The notes under the pieces were generated by a model that was not told the origin of the DNA, searched no databases, and saw only the letters and a list, made by a program, of their open reading frames with translations. A program made the translations under genes and the position numbers. A stretch of DNA of 64,000 bases from NCBI GenBank assembly GCA_938014885.1, contig CALLQI010000003.1, positions 124,001 through 188,000 of the forward strand, given 5' to 3'. Source of the DNA: an uncultured bacterium. GTDB taxonomy: Bacteria > Planctomycetota > UBA8742 > UBA2392. Position 1 is the first letter of the stretch. The number at the start of each line of letters is the position of its first letter. Positions 8,762 to 16,927 of this stretch are shown here, piece after piece.

Positions 8762-9640
8762 GTGCATACTGTAACCAAAGTTTTGATCATCGTGAACCTC
8801 GTGGTCTGCTTGATCCTGAGCCAGTACGTCTGGATCAGTCTGGCGGGCAATGTCCAGTGGCGCGAAAAGTTCGAATTCGAACGGGACGCGCGCCATCGTG
8901 ACAAAGACCGCCTCGAGCAGGCCTACAACGACCTGTTGGCCGCGCGTGCCGCCAACCAGGAGCGTACGTCACAGAATTCAGCCGAGCTTGCGGCGCTGAA
9001 CGCGACCAAGCAGGGGCTTGAAGCCTGGCGAGATGACGCCAAGACCTCGGCCGAAGACGCTGAGAGAATGGCCAACGAGCTGACGGCGGCCGTGCAGCCC
9101 TTTGACGAAATCCAGAGCCAGTACAACACCGAAGTGGTGGAACGGCTGCAGGAAACCGTCGGGCAGCTCACGTCGCGCAAAGCCGGCCTGTACAGCAACC
9201 GCGGCGAAAACCTCGAGAAGCTGGCCAACCAGCAGACCGAATACGCGCAGAAAGCTGAAGACTACCGGCGCGTCGAGTTCCAGATGTTCCTGCTGCAAGA
9301 GGAACTGGAAAGCCGCCTTGACCTGAAGGCGCGCTATCGCTGGCTGCGCCCCGACATCCAGGCTGACCTCGGTGACAACGGGCCGGTGATCTTTGCCAAG
9401 ATCAACTGGGCCGTGGGCAACAGCGTGCAGCTCGACAAGGGCCGCCGCGACGGCGTGGAACTGCACCAGAAGTACACTATCACCCGCAACGGCGTGACGA
9501 TTGCCGTGGTGGACGTGGTGGAAGTCCAGAATGAAACATGCGAATGCATCGTGACGGACCTGATCAACAAGAACGCCAAGCCAAGTGCCGGCGACGAGGC
9601 GATCACCCGTCTGTTCATGTCGCGCATGAAGCGCCGCTAG
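8762..9640 (+). CDS. Single-pass membrane coiled-coil protein with C-terminal beta domain
   Basis: 292 aa, GTG start with GGGAG 8 nt upstream. Residues about 4-27 are one transmembrane helix (VTKVLIIVNLVVCLILSQYV). Residues about 35-190 are charged and heptad-like (coiled coil), rich in Glu/Gln/Ala. Residues about 200-285 form a compact beta-type domain (VIFAKINWAVGNSVQLDKGR ... HQKYTITRNG ... VDVVEV). The phrase G-x-D-G-V-x-x-x-x-x-x-x-x-R-N-G resembles FlgT/MreC-like C-terminal beta barrels, but I do not claim membership. First of three related genes in a row (next at 9733 and 10874), probably co-transcribed and forming one envelope complex. Family not recognised. Confidence 0.7.
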   Translation: MHTVTKVLIIVNLVVCLILSQYVWISLAGNVQWREKFEFERDARHRDKDRLEQAYNDLLAARAANQERTSQNSAELAALNATKQGLEAWRDDAKTSAEDAERMANELTAAVQPFDEIQSQYNTEVVERLQETVGQLTSRKAGLYSNRGENLEKLANQQTEYAQKAEDYRRVEFQMFLLQEELESRLDLKARYRWLRPDIQADLGDNGPVIFAKINWAVGNSVQLDKGRRDGVELHQKYTITRNGVTIAVVDVVEVQNETCECIVTDLINKNAKPSAGDEAITRLFMSRMKRR

Positions 9641-9732
9641 ACCGCAGCACCCGGAAACTGAACCGCCAGGCAACACCGCTGGCACGTGGCAAACGAAGCA
9701 GGACGCGGATTCAACCGCAGAGGTAATTGAAC

Positions 9733-10800
9733 ATGGGCGTTTTCTCACGCACGATGCTGATGCTGACCATGGCGTGGCTGGTGGGGCTGATCGTCAGCTT
9801 CCTCTTCCTCAGCATGGACCCTGACCCAAGCTGGCGCGACAAGTACGTCGCCGAGGCCAACATCCGCCGCGCGATCGCGTATCGCTACGTGGAAATCCGC
9901 GGCGGCATGGTCGCCGACCGTCACCACGACAAGGGCCTGGATTCACAGAACGCACCGCTCACGGCCGAAAACCTGGGTTCAGCGCCCTACGGCCTGCCCG
10001 ACGAAAACCAGAGCGGCGGCAGCACTGACCCGCTGCCCGGTGCCACCGTGCCGGACAACCAAAGCCTGATCGCCATTGAGCGCAAGGCCGGCGACGACCT
10101 GAACAACAAGTTCGACGCCGCCAAGCAGGACGTGATCGGCAGCATCGCCACCCTGCGCAACGAAATCGCCGAAAAGCAGCGCGAACGCCGCGCCCATGAG
10201 CAGCGCCTGGCCGAAGTGCGCGAAGCTTCACGCCTGTTCGCGGCCCAGATGCGCAGCTATCGCTTCATCATCGCCAGCTTCCAGCAGAAGGTGTTCAACC
10301 TCGACTTCGAAATCCAGCGCCTGATGATTGAGCGCGACGCCCTGGTCGCCGAGCTGGCACAGATCAGCAACGACACCCGTCGCCTCGAAGGCCAGCAGGA
10401 AACCCTCGAGAACACCTACTACGGCCTGACCCGCCGCTACGACTCCACCATCAAGGTGCTCGCGCACTATGAGGCCGCCGACAAGAACCTGCGCCGCCTG
10501 GCCGAATACACCGGCCGCGGCTGGCTGCGCGGCAAGGTCGTGGGCGTGGGTGATGACCCGCGCACCGGCGTGCTGAGCATCAGCATCGGCAGCCAGGACA
10601 AGGTCCAGGAAGGGCAGGTTTTCTCCGTGTACCGCAACGGTGATTTCCTCGCCAAGATGGTGGTCGAAACCGTGAAGCCCAACACTGCGGTCGGCCGCCT
10701 GCTGCCGGAGTTCCGTGGTCGCGTCTTCGTGACCGAAAACGACAACGTCAAGACGGCAGAGCCTTTCGGCGGTTCGGTGGTAACGACCCGCGTCCGCTAG
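9733..10800 (+). CDS. Single-pass membrane coiled-coil protein, second of three
   Basis: 355 aa. ATG 9733 preferred over the TTG at 9727 because GCAGAGG lies 9 nt upstream. One N-terminal transmembrane helix (MLMLTMAWLVGLIVSFLFLS). A Pro/Gly-rich stretch at about 75-115 precedes a long coiled coil (residues about 120-265; NEIAEKQRERRAHEQRLAEV). The end is a beta-type domain: RGWLRGKVVGVGDDPRTGVL, SIGSQDKVQEGQVFSVYRNG, MVVETV. Its SIGS-D-V-EGQ-F-VYRNG pattern matches the end of the upstream protein in spacing. Function unknown; likely a partner of its neighbours. No catalytic motif. Confidence 0.7.
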   Translation: MGVFSRTMLMLTMAWLVGLIVSFLFLSMDPDPSWRDKYVAEANIRRAIAYRYVEIRGGMVADRHHDKGLDSQNAPLTAENLGSAPYGLPDENQSGGSTDPLPGATVPDNQSLIAIERKAGDDLNNKFDAAKQDVIGSIATLRNEIAEKQRERRAHEQRLAEVREASRLFAAQMRSYRFIIASFQQKVFNLDFEIQRLMIERDALVAELAQISNDTRRLEGQQETLENTYYGLTRRYDSTIKVLAHYEAADKNLRRLAEYTGRGWLRGKVVGVGDDPRTGVLSISIGSQDKVQEGQVFSVYRNGDFLAKMVVETVKPNTAVGRLLPEFRGRVFVTENDNVKTAEPFGGSVVTTRVR

Positions 10801-10873
10801 TGAAGTGATTGTTGCACTGAAAGAATACACAACGCGGGGCCACGACCCCGGGCAGCACACTAAGGAATGAACC

Positions 10874-11512
10874 ATGGCAAAGAAGCCGCTTCCTCCCCGT
10901 CGCAGCGCCAACGCAGCCGCACCCGGCGCAGCACCCGGCAAGCCGCAGAAGTCCGAGGCCGAGACGAAGTTCGACAAGTTCGGCGCGTTCGCGCTGGCCT
11001 TGCCCTGCACGATCCTCGCGATTGCCGCGCTGGTGATGGCTGTGGCTTACACGCACAAGAGCTTTGACATCGGCCTGTTCGGTTTCCCCAAGAAGAGCAT
11101 CATCTCGTGGGATTCGGGCCCGGAAGCCGTCAACCGCCTGGGCAGCAAGGCGATGGTCACCTCGTTCGAAAGCACCAACTACATCGGCCGCCTGTCGGAC
11201 GGTGAAGTGGACGTGGCCGTGTTGAACGTCGGCCGCAACCACAACGTGAACCTGGGCGACGTGTTCACGCCCAAGAACGTGCCGGAAGGTGTGCGCCTTG
11301 AATTCGTGGTGTTTGACGTGCAGGGCGATTCGGCCCGCGCGTACATCCTGCTGGGGCAGACGGTGGCCGACGGCAAGCGCGCCCACAGCCTGAAGGCCTC
11401 AAGCATCCGCGCCCTCTGCGGCGCCGGCGATTCAGTCGAAGTGGAAGTGGACCGCGCCTGGCGCGACCAGCAGATCCGCCGCGGCGTAGAAACCCGCTCC
11501 TCGGCGCAGTAG
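10874..11512 (+). CDS. Single-pass membrane protein, third of three
   Basis: 212 aa. Start ATG 10874 has AAGGA about 9 nt upstream. A Pro/Ala/Lys-rich cytoplasmic N-terminus of about 40 residues is followed by one transmembrane helix (FALALPCTILAIAALVMAVA). No coiled coil; the rest is a beta-type domain with VAVLNVGRNHNVNLGDVFTP and EFVVFDVQGDSARAYILLGQ, which parallels the NxGxxxxVxxGxxF element in the two upstream proteins. The three genes are 92 and 73 nt apart on one strand and end at a terminator (11535), so they probably form one transcript. Function unknown. Confidence 0.65.
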   Translation: MAKKPLPPRRSANAAAPGAAPGKPQKSEAETKFDKFGAFALALPCTILAIAALVMAVAYTHKSFDIGLFGFPKKSIISWDSGPEAVNRLGSKAMVTSFESTNYIGRLSDGEVDVAVLNVGRNHNVNLGDVFTPKNVPEGVRLEFVVFDVQGDSARAYILLGQTVADGKRAHSLKASSIRALCGAGDSVEVEVDRAWRDQQIRRGVETRSSAQ

Positions 11513-11534
11513 GCAGACCAGCAAGCCAATCCAG

Positions 11535-11560
11535 GGCCCGCCGATCGGCGGGCCTTGTTC
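11535..11560 (+). terminator. Terminator after the three membrane-protein genes
   Basis: Perfect 20-bp palindrome at 11535-11554 (GGCCCGCCGA and its complement) followed by TTGTTC; 22 nt after the stop at 11512. Confidence 0.75.
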
Positions 11561-11582
11561 ATGTCGGTTGTGAAGTGCGACG

Positions 11583-11781
11583 TCTGGGGTGCGGTGTCTG
11601 GCGCATGTAGGGATGTCTGGTCCGGGTCTCGGGATCGGCGGCACCGTGTTTCGCAATCTGGTCACTCTCGGGTCGACCCACCCATGCCGTTCGCACGGGA
11701 CATGGGACAAGGAAACGGGACGCCGTTCAGTTGACCCCGCACACCGCACCCCAGACACCGCACGCAAGACCCGGCACCCCG
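11583..11781. repeat. Heptamer array E, inverted arms
   Basis: Left arm about 11584-11646 and right arm 11733-11781 are built of 7-bp units; the right arm has seven in exact register (GACCCCG, CACACCG, CACCCCA, GACACCG). TCTGGGGTGCGGTG at 11583-11596 is perfectly complementary to 11742-11755. The 11561-11893 interval has no gene. Unit sequences differ from array B, but period and opposed-arm layout are the same. Confidence 0.8.
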
Positions 11782-11893
11782 CAACCAAATCCCCGTGAGG
11801 ATTTTTGGCTCCCCCGGACTAAGCCTGCTCCGTAACAGTTGCATGGAAGGCGGGCCCATGGGTTCGCCCTTTTTTGACACGAAAGGATTCCCG

Positions 11894-13105
11894 ATGCGTG
11901 CTGGCACTAAACCCGGCCGCCGCCTGCTGCCCCTCGCGGCCGTCATGGTCGCGGCGCTTGCCATTGCCTTTACGGCCGTGCAGGCGCAGGACACTGGTGG
12001 TTTCAAGACCCTCAAGGCCCTTCAATCCGAACGCGTAAGCCTGGCCAAAGCGCTGAGCCCAAGCATCGTCGCTATTGCGGCCTCGCGCCCCAACCTGTCC
12101 GGCGATCAGCAGACCGGCATGGCGGGTTCGATGGCGCAGGCTGATTCAGGTTTCGTGGTCGACGGTGACTACGTCGTCACCTGTATCGAAGCCCAGGCCC
12201 TCAATGGCCAGGGCGCCGACGGCCTGATGAAGATCGGCGACAAAGTCTGGATGATGGCCCACGACGGCACCGAATTCAGCGGCAAGGTGGTCGGCCGCGA
12301 CCGCCGCAACCTGCTGCTGCTGGTCAAGATGGATGAAGGCCACCCGAAGCTGCCAAGCCTGAAGTTCGGCGACTCGGATGCCTCGCCCATGGGCACCACG
12401 GCGATCGGCCTTGGCAACTCGCTCGACAGCCTGCTGATCGACCGCACCATCAACTTCAGCTACGGCACGGTCTCAGGCTTCTACCGCTTTGAGCCCATCG
12501 ACGTGATGCACCCCGAAGACGAGAACACCGGCGGCGACCCCTACAAGGGCAACGTGCTGGAAGTTGACGTGGCCGTCCACCAGGGCGACCACGGCGGTCC
12601 GATCGTCAACCTGAATGGCGAAGTGATCGGCATGATGAACGGCCACTTCATGGCCGGTCGCCACATGGGTTGCGCAGTACCCAGCAACCAGATTCGGGCT
12701 GTGCTGCCGCAGCTCAAGAAGGGCGTTCCCGAAGACGAACTGTCGCAGGGCTGGCTCGGCTTCAAGGCCAAGAAGCCTGCCGACGACAGCCGCATCTTCA
12801 TCTCGGAAGTTGAAGCTGACGGCCCCGCAGCCAAGGCCGGCATCAAGGTCGGGCATGAACTGGTGCGGGTCGACAACTACCGCATCCCGGAAATCGGCCG
12901 CCTGCGTGAAATGCTGGGTGTAGGCCTGGTGATGCGCAAGCGCCGCGTTGGTGGCGGCATGTTCGGCCAGGCGCGTGAAGTGGAAGTGCCGGTCAGCTAT
13001 GGCGTGCCGGTGGGTACGCACATCCAGCTGACGCTGCGCGATACCGCCACGGGCAAGGAAATGACCGTGGACCTGGTGGTCGGCGAAAAGGCGGAAGACT
13101 TCTAA
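11894..13105 (+). CDS. HtrA-like protein with PDZ domain, catalytic triad lost
   Basis: 403 aa. ATG 11894 chosen: AAAGGA 7 nt upstream and an immediate signal peptide (RRLLPLAAVMVAALAIAFTA). The protein has the HtrA/DegP trypsin fold order, but all three catalytic positions are changed. The TNHHV His position reads VVTCIEA (Glu99). The D-x-A-x-L Asp position reads RRNLLLL (Asn139). The GNSGGP Ser position reads GDHGGP (His233). A PDZ domain follows (WLGFKA ... AAKAGIKVGHELVRVD). Predicted periplasmic or exported pseudo-protease, perhaps a substrate-binding or regulatory partner of the active paralog at 14366. First of three tandem paralogs, with 59 and 61 nt spacers. Confidence 0.85.
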   Translation: MRAGTKPGRRLLPLAAVMVAALAIAFTAVQAQDTGGFKTLKALQSERVSLAKALSPSIVAIAASRPNLSGDQQTGMAGSMAQADSGFVVDGDYVVTCIEAQALNGQGADGLMKIGDKVWMMAHDGTEFSGKVVGRDRRNLLLLVKMDEGHPKLPSLKFGDSDASPMGTTAIGLGNSLDSLLIDRTINFSYGTVSGFYRFEPIDVMHPEDENTGGDPYKGNVLEVDVAVHQGDHGGPIVNLNGEVIGMMNGHFMAGRHMGCAVPSNQIRAVLPQLKKGVPEDELSQGWLGFKAKKPADDSRIFISEVEADGPAAKAGIKVGHELVRVDNYRIPEIGRLREMLGVGLVMRKRRVGGGMFGQAREVEVPVSYGVPVGTHIQLTLRDTATGKEMTVDLVVGEKAEDF

Positions 13106-13164
13106 GGCGCAGGCCCAAACAAACCAAAGCCCGGCAGCACATCGCCGGCTAACGAGAGACTAAC

Positions 13165-14304
13165 ATGAAAAAGACTATCCTTGCCATCGCCCTGCTGTTC
13201 GGAATCGGCGGTCTTGGCCTTGCGCAGCGCGCATCCAGCCCGGCCGACAGCACGCAAAGCACCACGGCCGTAGAGTACGTGAAAGTTCCCGCGGTCCCGC
13301 TGCACAAGGACCTTGAGAAGTCACGCATCGCGCTGGCTTCCTTCGTGTCGCGGCACACGGTGTCGGTCGAAATCGACTACGAACGCGAAGACACCACACC
13401 GGCCACGCCCTCAATCCCGGGGCTTGGCATGGGCGGGCCGGACATGAGCGACCCGTTCTTCCGGTATGACATCGGCCCCTTCAGCGGCCTGGTCGTGGGT
13501 GCCAACCACATCCTGATCAGCGACCGCTGCCTGGGCGACTTCAGCGAAGACGGCCCCGGCGACGCCGTGCAGGCCATTACCGTGACGCTGCCCAACGGCG
13601 AACGCTGGCCCGCCCGCGTCAAGGGCCGCCACCAGCAGATTGACCTGGCGCTGCTTGAGCTGGATTGCGAAATCGAAAAGACCTGCCCGACCCTGAACGT
13701 GCTGAAGTTCAGCGACAAGGACATTGCCCTCAAGCGCGGCGAAAGCGTGGTCGTTGTCGGCCGCGGCCAGAACCCGCTGGGCACGCTGGTCAACGACGGC
13801 ATCGTCAGCGCGCTTGAGCGCGAAAACGGCCGCGCCTTCCAGCTGGACGCACGCATCGGCAACAGCACGCTGGGTGCCCCGGTGGTGAACCGTAACGGCG
13901 TCGTGGTCGGCCTTGTCACGCTGCACAACCACGCCACCTTCGGCCAGGCCAGCGGCGTCAGCTATGCCGCCTACCTGCACGAAGTGCGCGATGCCTATGA
14001 ACTGATGAAGAAGGGCCAGTTCATCAAGCGCCCGCCCCAGCCGTTCATGGGCGTCAGCGCCAGCAAGAAGTGGCCGGACAAGCCGGGCCTCGAAGTCGGC
14101 AACGTGGTTGACGGCAGCGGCGCCCAAAAGGCCGGCCTGCGCGTCGGCGACGTGATCACTCACGTGGACGGCAAGGAAATGAACGAGATGGAAGACCTGC
14201 TGGCCGTGATCCAGAAGCAGAAGGTCGGCGACACCATCGAACTGACCGTCATCCGCGGCGAGGAAGAAACCAAGCTGAAGGTGACCCTGGGCGCCAGGCC
14301 GTAA
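13165..14304 (+). CDS. HtrA-like protein with PDZ domain, altered active site
   Basis: 379 aa with signal peptide MKKTILAIALLFGIGGLGLA. HtrA fold: the His position reads ILISDRCLGDF (Cys122 where His is expected), Asp160 is kept (IDLALLEL), and the GNSGGP loop reads GNSTLGAP (232-239). Aligned without a gap, Leu236 replaces the nucleophile Ser; a gapped alignment could retain Ser234 but breaks the oxyanion loop. Single C-terminal PDZ domain (GAQKAGLRVGDVITHVDGKE). Likely inactive as a protease. The middle member of the tandem; the degree of decay differs from its upstream neighbour, arguing that loss happened separately. Confidence 0.85.
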   Translation: MKKTILAIALLFGIGGLGLAQRASSPADSTQSTTAVEYVKVPAVPLHKDLEKSRIALASFVSRHTVSVEIDYEREDTTPATPSIPGLGMGGPDMSDPFFRYDIGPFSGLVVGANHILISDRCLGDFSEDGPGDAVQAITVTLPNGERWPARVKGRHQQIDLALLELDCEIEKTCPTLNVLKFSDKDIALKRGESVVVVGRGQNPLGTLVNDGIVSALERENGRAFQLDARIGNSTLGAPVVNRNGVVVGLVTLHNHATFGQASGVSYAAYLHEVRDAYELMKKGQFIKRPPQPFMGVSASKKWPDKPGLEVGNVVDGSGAQKAGLRVGDVITHVDGKEMNEMEDLLAVIQKQKVGDTIELTVIRGEEETKLKVTLGARP

Positions 14305-14365
14305 GCGGCAAGCAGGCAAACTCAAACTGACTCCGGCCACAAGCCGGCCAAACAGGAAGACCAAC

Positions 14366-15757
14366 ATGAACAAGATCCTCGCAGCCATCGCAGCCACAGC
14401 CCTGCTGGGTGCCGCGTACCAGACACAGCCCACGCTGGCCCAGGACAGCACGAAGCTGTCCAACGCCACCACCGACAACCTCGACAAAGAGGTGCAGGCG
14501 CTGGTCGACAAGGTCTACCCGGCCTTTGTGCTGATCGGCGGCGGCAGCGGAGTGTGCATCAGCGAAGACGGCTGGATGCTCACCAACCACCACGTATGGA
14601 ATGAAGCTGCGGCGCCTTCCAAGCAGGTCGTGAAGATGGCCGGCAACAACCGCCAGTTCACGGCTGTGGCCGTCGGCGCTGACCCGCGCGGCGACATCGT
14701 GCTGGGCAAACTGGAGTTGAAGGAAGGCGAAAAGGTACCCTACGCCAAGCTGGGCGACAGCGACAAAGTACAGGTCGGCGACATCTGCCTGTGCATCGGC
14801 AACCCCTTCCTGCTTTCGGGCCAGGGTTCTGAGCCGACCGTTACGCTGGGTACGGTCTCCGCCACGCACCGCTTCCAGGGCGGTTACAATGACAGCATCC
14901 AGATCGACACCAGCATCAACCCCGGCAACAGCGGCGGGCCCTCGTTCAACATCCAGGGTGAAATCATCGGCATCAACGGCCGCAACATTGCCAGCCACAG
15001 CAAGCGCTTCAACACCGGTGCGGGCTACGCGATCCCGGCCAACCAGATCAGCTACTTCCTTGAGACGATGAAGGCGCAGGAAGGCAAGGCGCTGCTGGTC
15101 CGCCACGGCATCGTCGGCGGCCTGAAGTTTGACCTGGGCTACCAGAAGGGTGCCCGCATCACCGCCGTCGCCGAAAACACCGAGGCCGCGGACGTGGGCT
15201 TCCAGGTCGGCGACGTGATCGTGAAGATCGACGACCACACGATCTTCAACGGCTTCCGCTACTACGGCGTGATCGGCACCAAGCCCCGCAACAGCCGGTT
15301 CACCTTCACCGTGCAGCGCGGCGACAGCACCGTCACCATCGTGGCGCGCAACGACGTGCCCACGGAAAGCGGCCAGTTCGGCACCGTGCCGCGCCCCGAC
15401 GACGAAGCCCGCAACAGCGGCGGCGGCGGCCTGGGTGCGATGATGGACCCCTTCCGCCTGCCGGCCATGAAGTCGAGTCTCGGCTTCAGCGGCAGCTACA
15501 ACACGGACCGCAAAGTCGGCGGCTATGTGATCAGCCGCCTGCGCCCGACCGGCGACAACCGTCAGCCGCTGGAAGAAGCGGGCGTTGCGGTGGGCGACAT
15601 CCTGACCCACATCAACGGCCGGCACATCATGTACTTCGCCGACGTGCAGGACATCCTGATCGCCCTTGAGCCCAACACCGAAGTCACGGTGAAGTTCATC
15701 CGTGCGGGCGAGACCAAGGAAGTGACCGCAAAGACCGGCCGCCCAAGCCGCCGGTAA
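14366..15757 (+). CDS. HtrA/DegP-like serine protease with two PDZ domains
   Basis: 463 aa with signal peptide (MNKILAAIAATALLGA). Intact trypsin-type triad: His76 in MLTNHHV, Asp110 in RGDIVLGKL, Ser189 in NPGNSGGP. Two PDZ domains follow, the first at about 250-330 (ENTEAADVGFQVGDVIVKID), the second at about 380-455 (PLEEAGVAVGDILTHINGRH), joined by a Gly-rich linker (NSGGGGLGAM). This is the layout of periplasmic quality-control proteases that degrade misfolded envelope proteins. It is the only catalytically complete member of the three-gene cluster. The transcript ends at the terminator at 15773. Confidence 0.92.
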   Translation: MNKILAAIAATALLGAAYQTQPTLAQDSTKLSNATTDNLDKEVQALVDKVYPAFVLIGGGSGVCISEDGWMLTNHHVWNEAAAPSKQVVKMAGNNRQFTAVAVGADPRGDIVLGKLELKEGEKVPYAKLGDSDKVQVGDICLCIGNPFLLSGQGSEPTVTLGTVSATHRFQGGYNDSIQIDTSINPGNSGGPSFNIQGEIIGINGRNIASHSKRFNTGAGYAIPANQISYFLETMKAQEGKALLVRHGIVGGLKFDLGYQKGARITAVAENTEAADVGFQVGDVIVKIDDHTIFNGFRYYGVIGTKPRNSRFTFTVQRGDSTVTIVARNDVPTESGQFGTVPRPDDEARNSGGGGLGAMMDPFRLPAMKSSLGFSGSYNTDRKVGGYVISRLRPTGDNRQPLEEAGVAVGDILTHINGRHIMYFADVQDILIALEPNTEVTVKFIRAGETKEVTAKTGRPSRR

Positions 15758-15772
15758 GCCAGCTACGCAAAC

Positions 15773-15800
15773 AAAAGCCCCCGCCACGGCGGGGGCTTTT
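15773..15800. terminator. Two-way terminator between convergent genes
   Basis: AAAAGCCCCCGC and GCGGGGGCTTTT form a 12-bp stem around a 4-nt loop. T-tracts on both strands allow it to serve both the HtrA gene and the phosphofructokinase gene. Confidence 0.9.
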
Positions 15801-15814
15801 TCATGCCCGGCAGG

Positions 15815-16843
15815 TCATCCGAACAATTCCGAAAGGCGGTAGTACTCGCGTGTGACGGTCTTTTCCTTACCCACCACATCAGCCAGCTTCACGGGTACTA
15901 CTTCGGTCCCCTTCAGCCCGGCCATCAGGCCGCTTTGGCCACTCAGCAGCAGCTCATAGGCCGCGTCGCTGACGCGCGTGGCCAAGATGCGGTCCGCGGC
16001 CGTGGGTGTGGCGCTGCGCTGCAGGTAGCCCAGCGTGACGCTGCGCGCGTCGTAGCCCAGCCGGTCTTCAATCTCGCGCGCCAGCATCGGCCCCACGCCG
16101 CCCAGTTTGGGGCGGCCCAGCTTGTCGGTGGCGCTGCCCTTGGGGTCGATGCGGCCGTCCACGTCCACGGCGCCTTCCGCGATAATGATGATCGAGTAGT
16201 TGCGCCCGATCGTGTCGTGGCGGTGGGTCAGCTTCTGGAATACGTCATCAAGGCTGAACTCAAACTCGGGGATCAGCGCCATGTCGGCACCGCCGGCAAT
16301 CGCGGCTTCTACGGCAATCCAACCCACGTTGCGGCCCATGACTTCCACGATCATCACGCGGTTGTGGCTTTCGGCCGTGGCGCGCAGGTTGTCCAGCGCC
16401 AGCATCGCGGTCTCGACGGCGGTGAGGAAGCCGACCGTAAGCTCGGTGCCGGCCAGGTCGTTGTCGATGGTCTTGGGCACGCCGATAGCAGGGAAGCCGG
16501 CGTCGGCAAGCAGGCGCGTGGCGTGCTGGCTGCCGTTGCCGCCCACCACGACCAGGCCTTCGATGCCGTGGCCGGCCAGCGCGTCGATGGCCCGCTGCGG
16601 GTCGCCCGGGTTCAAGAACAGGCGCGATCGCGCGCTGCGCAAAATGGTGCCCGCGCGCTGCACGATGTTGGTCACGTCGTCGCGGGTCAGCGCCCGGACC
16701 TTGCCGGCCAGCAGCCCGTCCCAGCTTTCGAAAATGCCCATCAGCTCAACGCCGTCATACAGCGCGCGTCGCGCCACGGTGCGGATGCACGCATTGGTAC
16801 CCGGTGCGTCGCCGCCTGAGGTGATGATGCCGATGCGTTTCAT
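15815..16843 (-). CDS. pfkA: 6-phosphofructokinase
   Basis: 342 aa, single-domain length. GITSGGDAPGTNA at the N-terminus is the family's nucleotide/phosphate-binding block; VPKTIDNDL (122-130) carries the catalytic Asp pair; IVEVMGRNVGW binds the sugar phosphate. At the donor-selecting positions it has GGNGS (101-105), so Gly as in ATP-dependent enzymes, and Lys in PKTIDND, as in pyrophosphate-dependent and some actinobacterial ATP enzymes. The first Asp of the usual GGDGS is Asn. Phosphoryl donor therefore uncertain; ATP is more likely from the Gly. Cytosolic glycolytic step, fructose 6-phosphate to fructose 1,6-bisphosphate. Stand-alone gene. Confidence 0.9.
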   Translation of the reverse strand: MKRIGIITSGGDAPGTNACIRTVARRALYDGVELMGIFESWDGLLAGKVRALTRDDVTNIVQRAGTILRSARSRLFLNPGDPQRAIDALAGHGIEGLVVVGGNGSQHATRLLADAGFPAIGVPKTIDNDLAGTELTVGFLTAVETAMLALDNLRATAESHNRVMIVEVMGRNVGWIAVEAAIAGGADMALIPEFEFSLDDVFQKLTHRHDTIGRNYSIIIIAEGAVDVDGRIDPKGSATDKLGRPKLGGVGPMLAREIEDRLGYDARSVTLGYLQRSATPTAADRILATRVSDAAYELLLSGQSGLMAGLKGTEVVPVKLADVVGKEKTVTREYYRLSELFG

Positions 16844-16927
16844 GCCCGCATGCTAACCGCACAATCCGGGCTGTCGACAACGGCGACGCAAGCTGCCATT
16901 GGCGGCCTGCGATGCTATCGTCAGGTC

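Noticed and set aside
14249..15787. 512-aa open frame on the minus strand opposite the HtrA gene
   Set aside because: The plus-strand frame has a full signal peptide, triad and PDZ motifs. The minus frame is His/Ala/Val-rich, without motifs, a product of high-GC codon structure. The same applies to 760-2463, 13411-14511, 39098-40798, 42392-44125 and 53112-54296.
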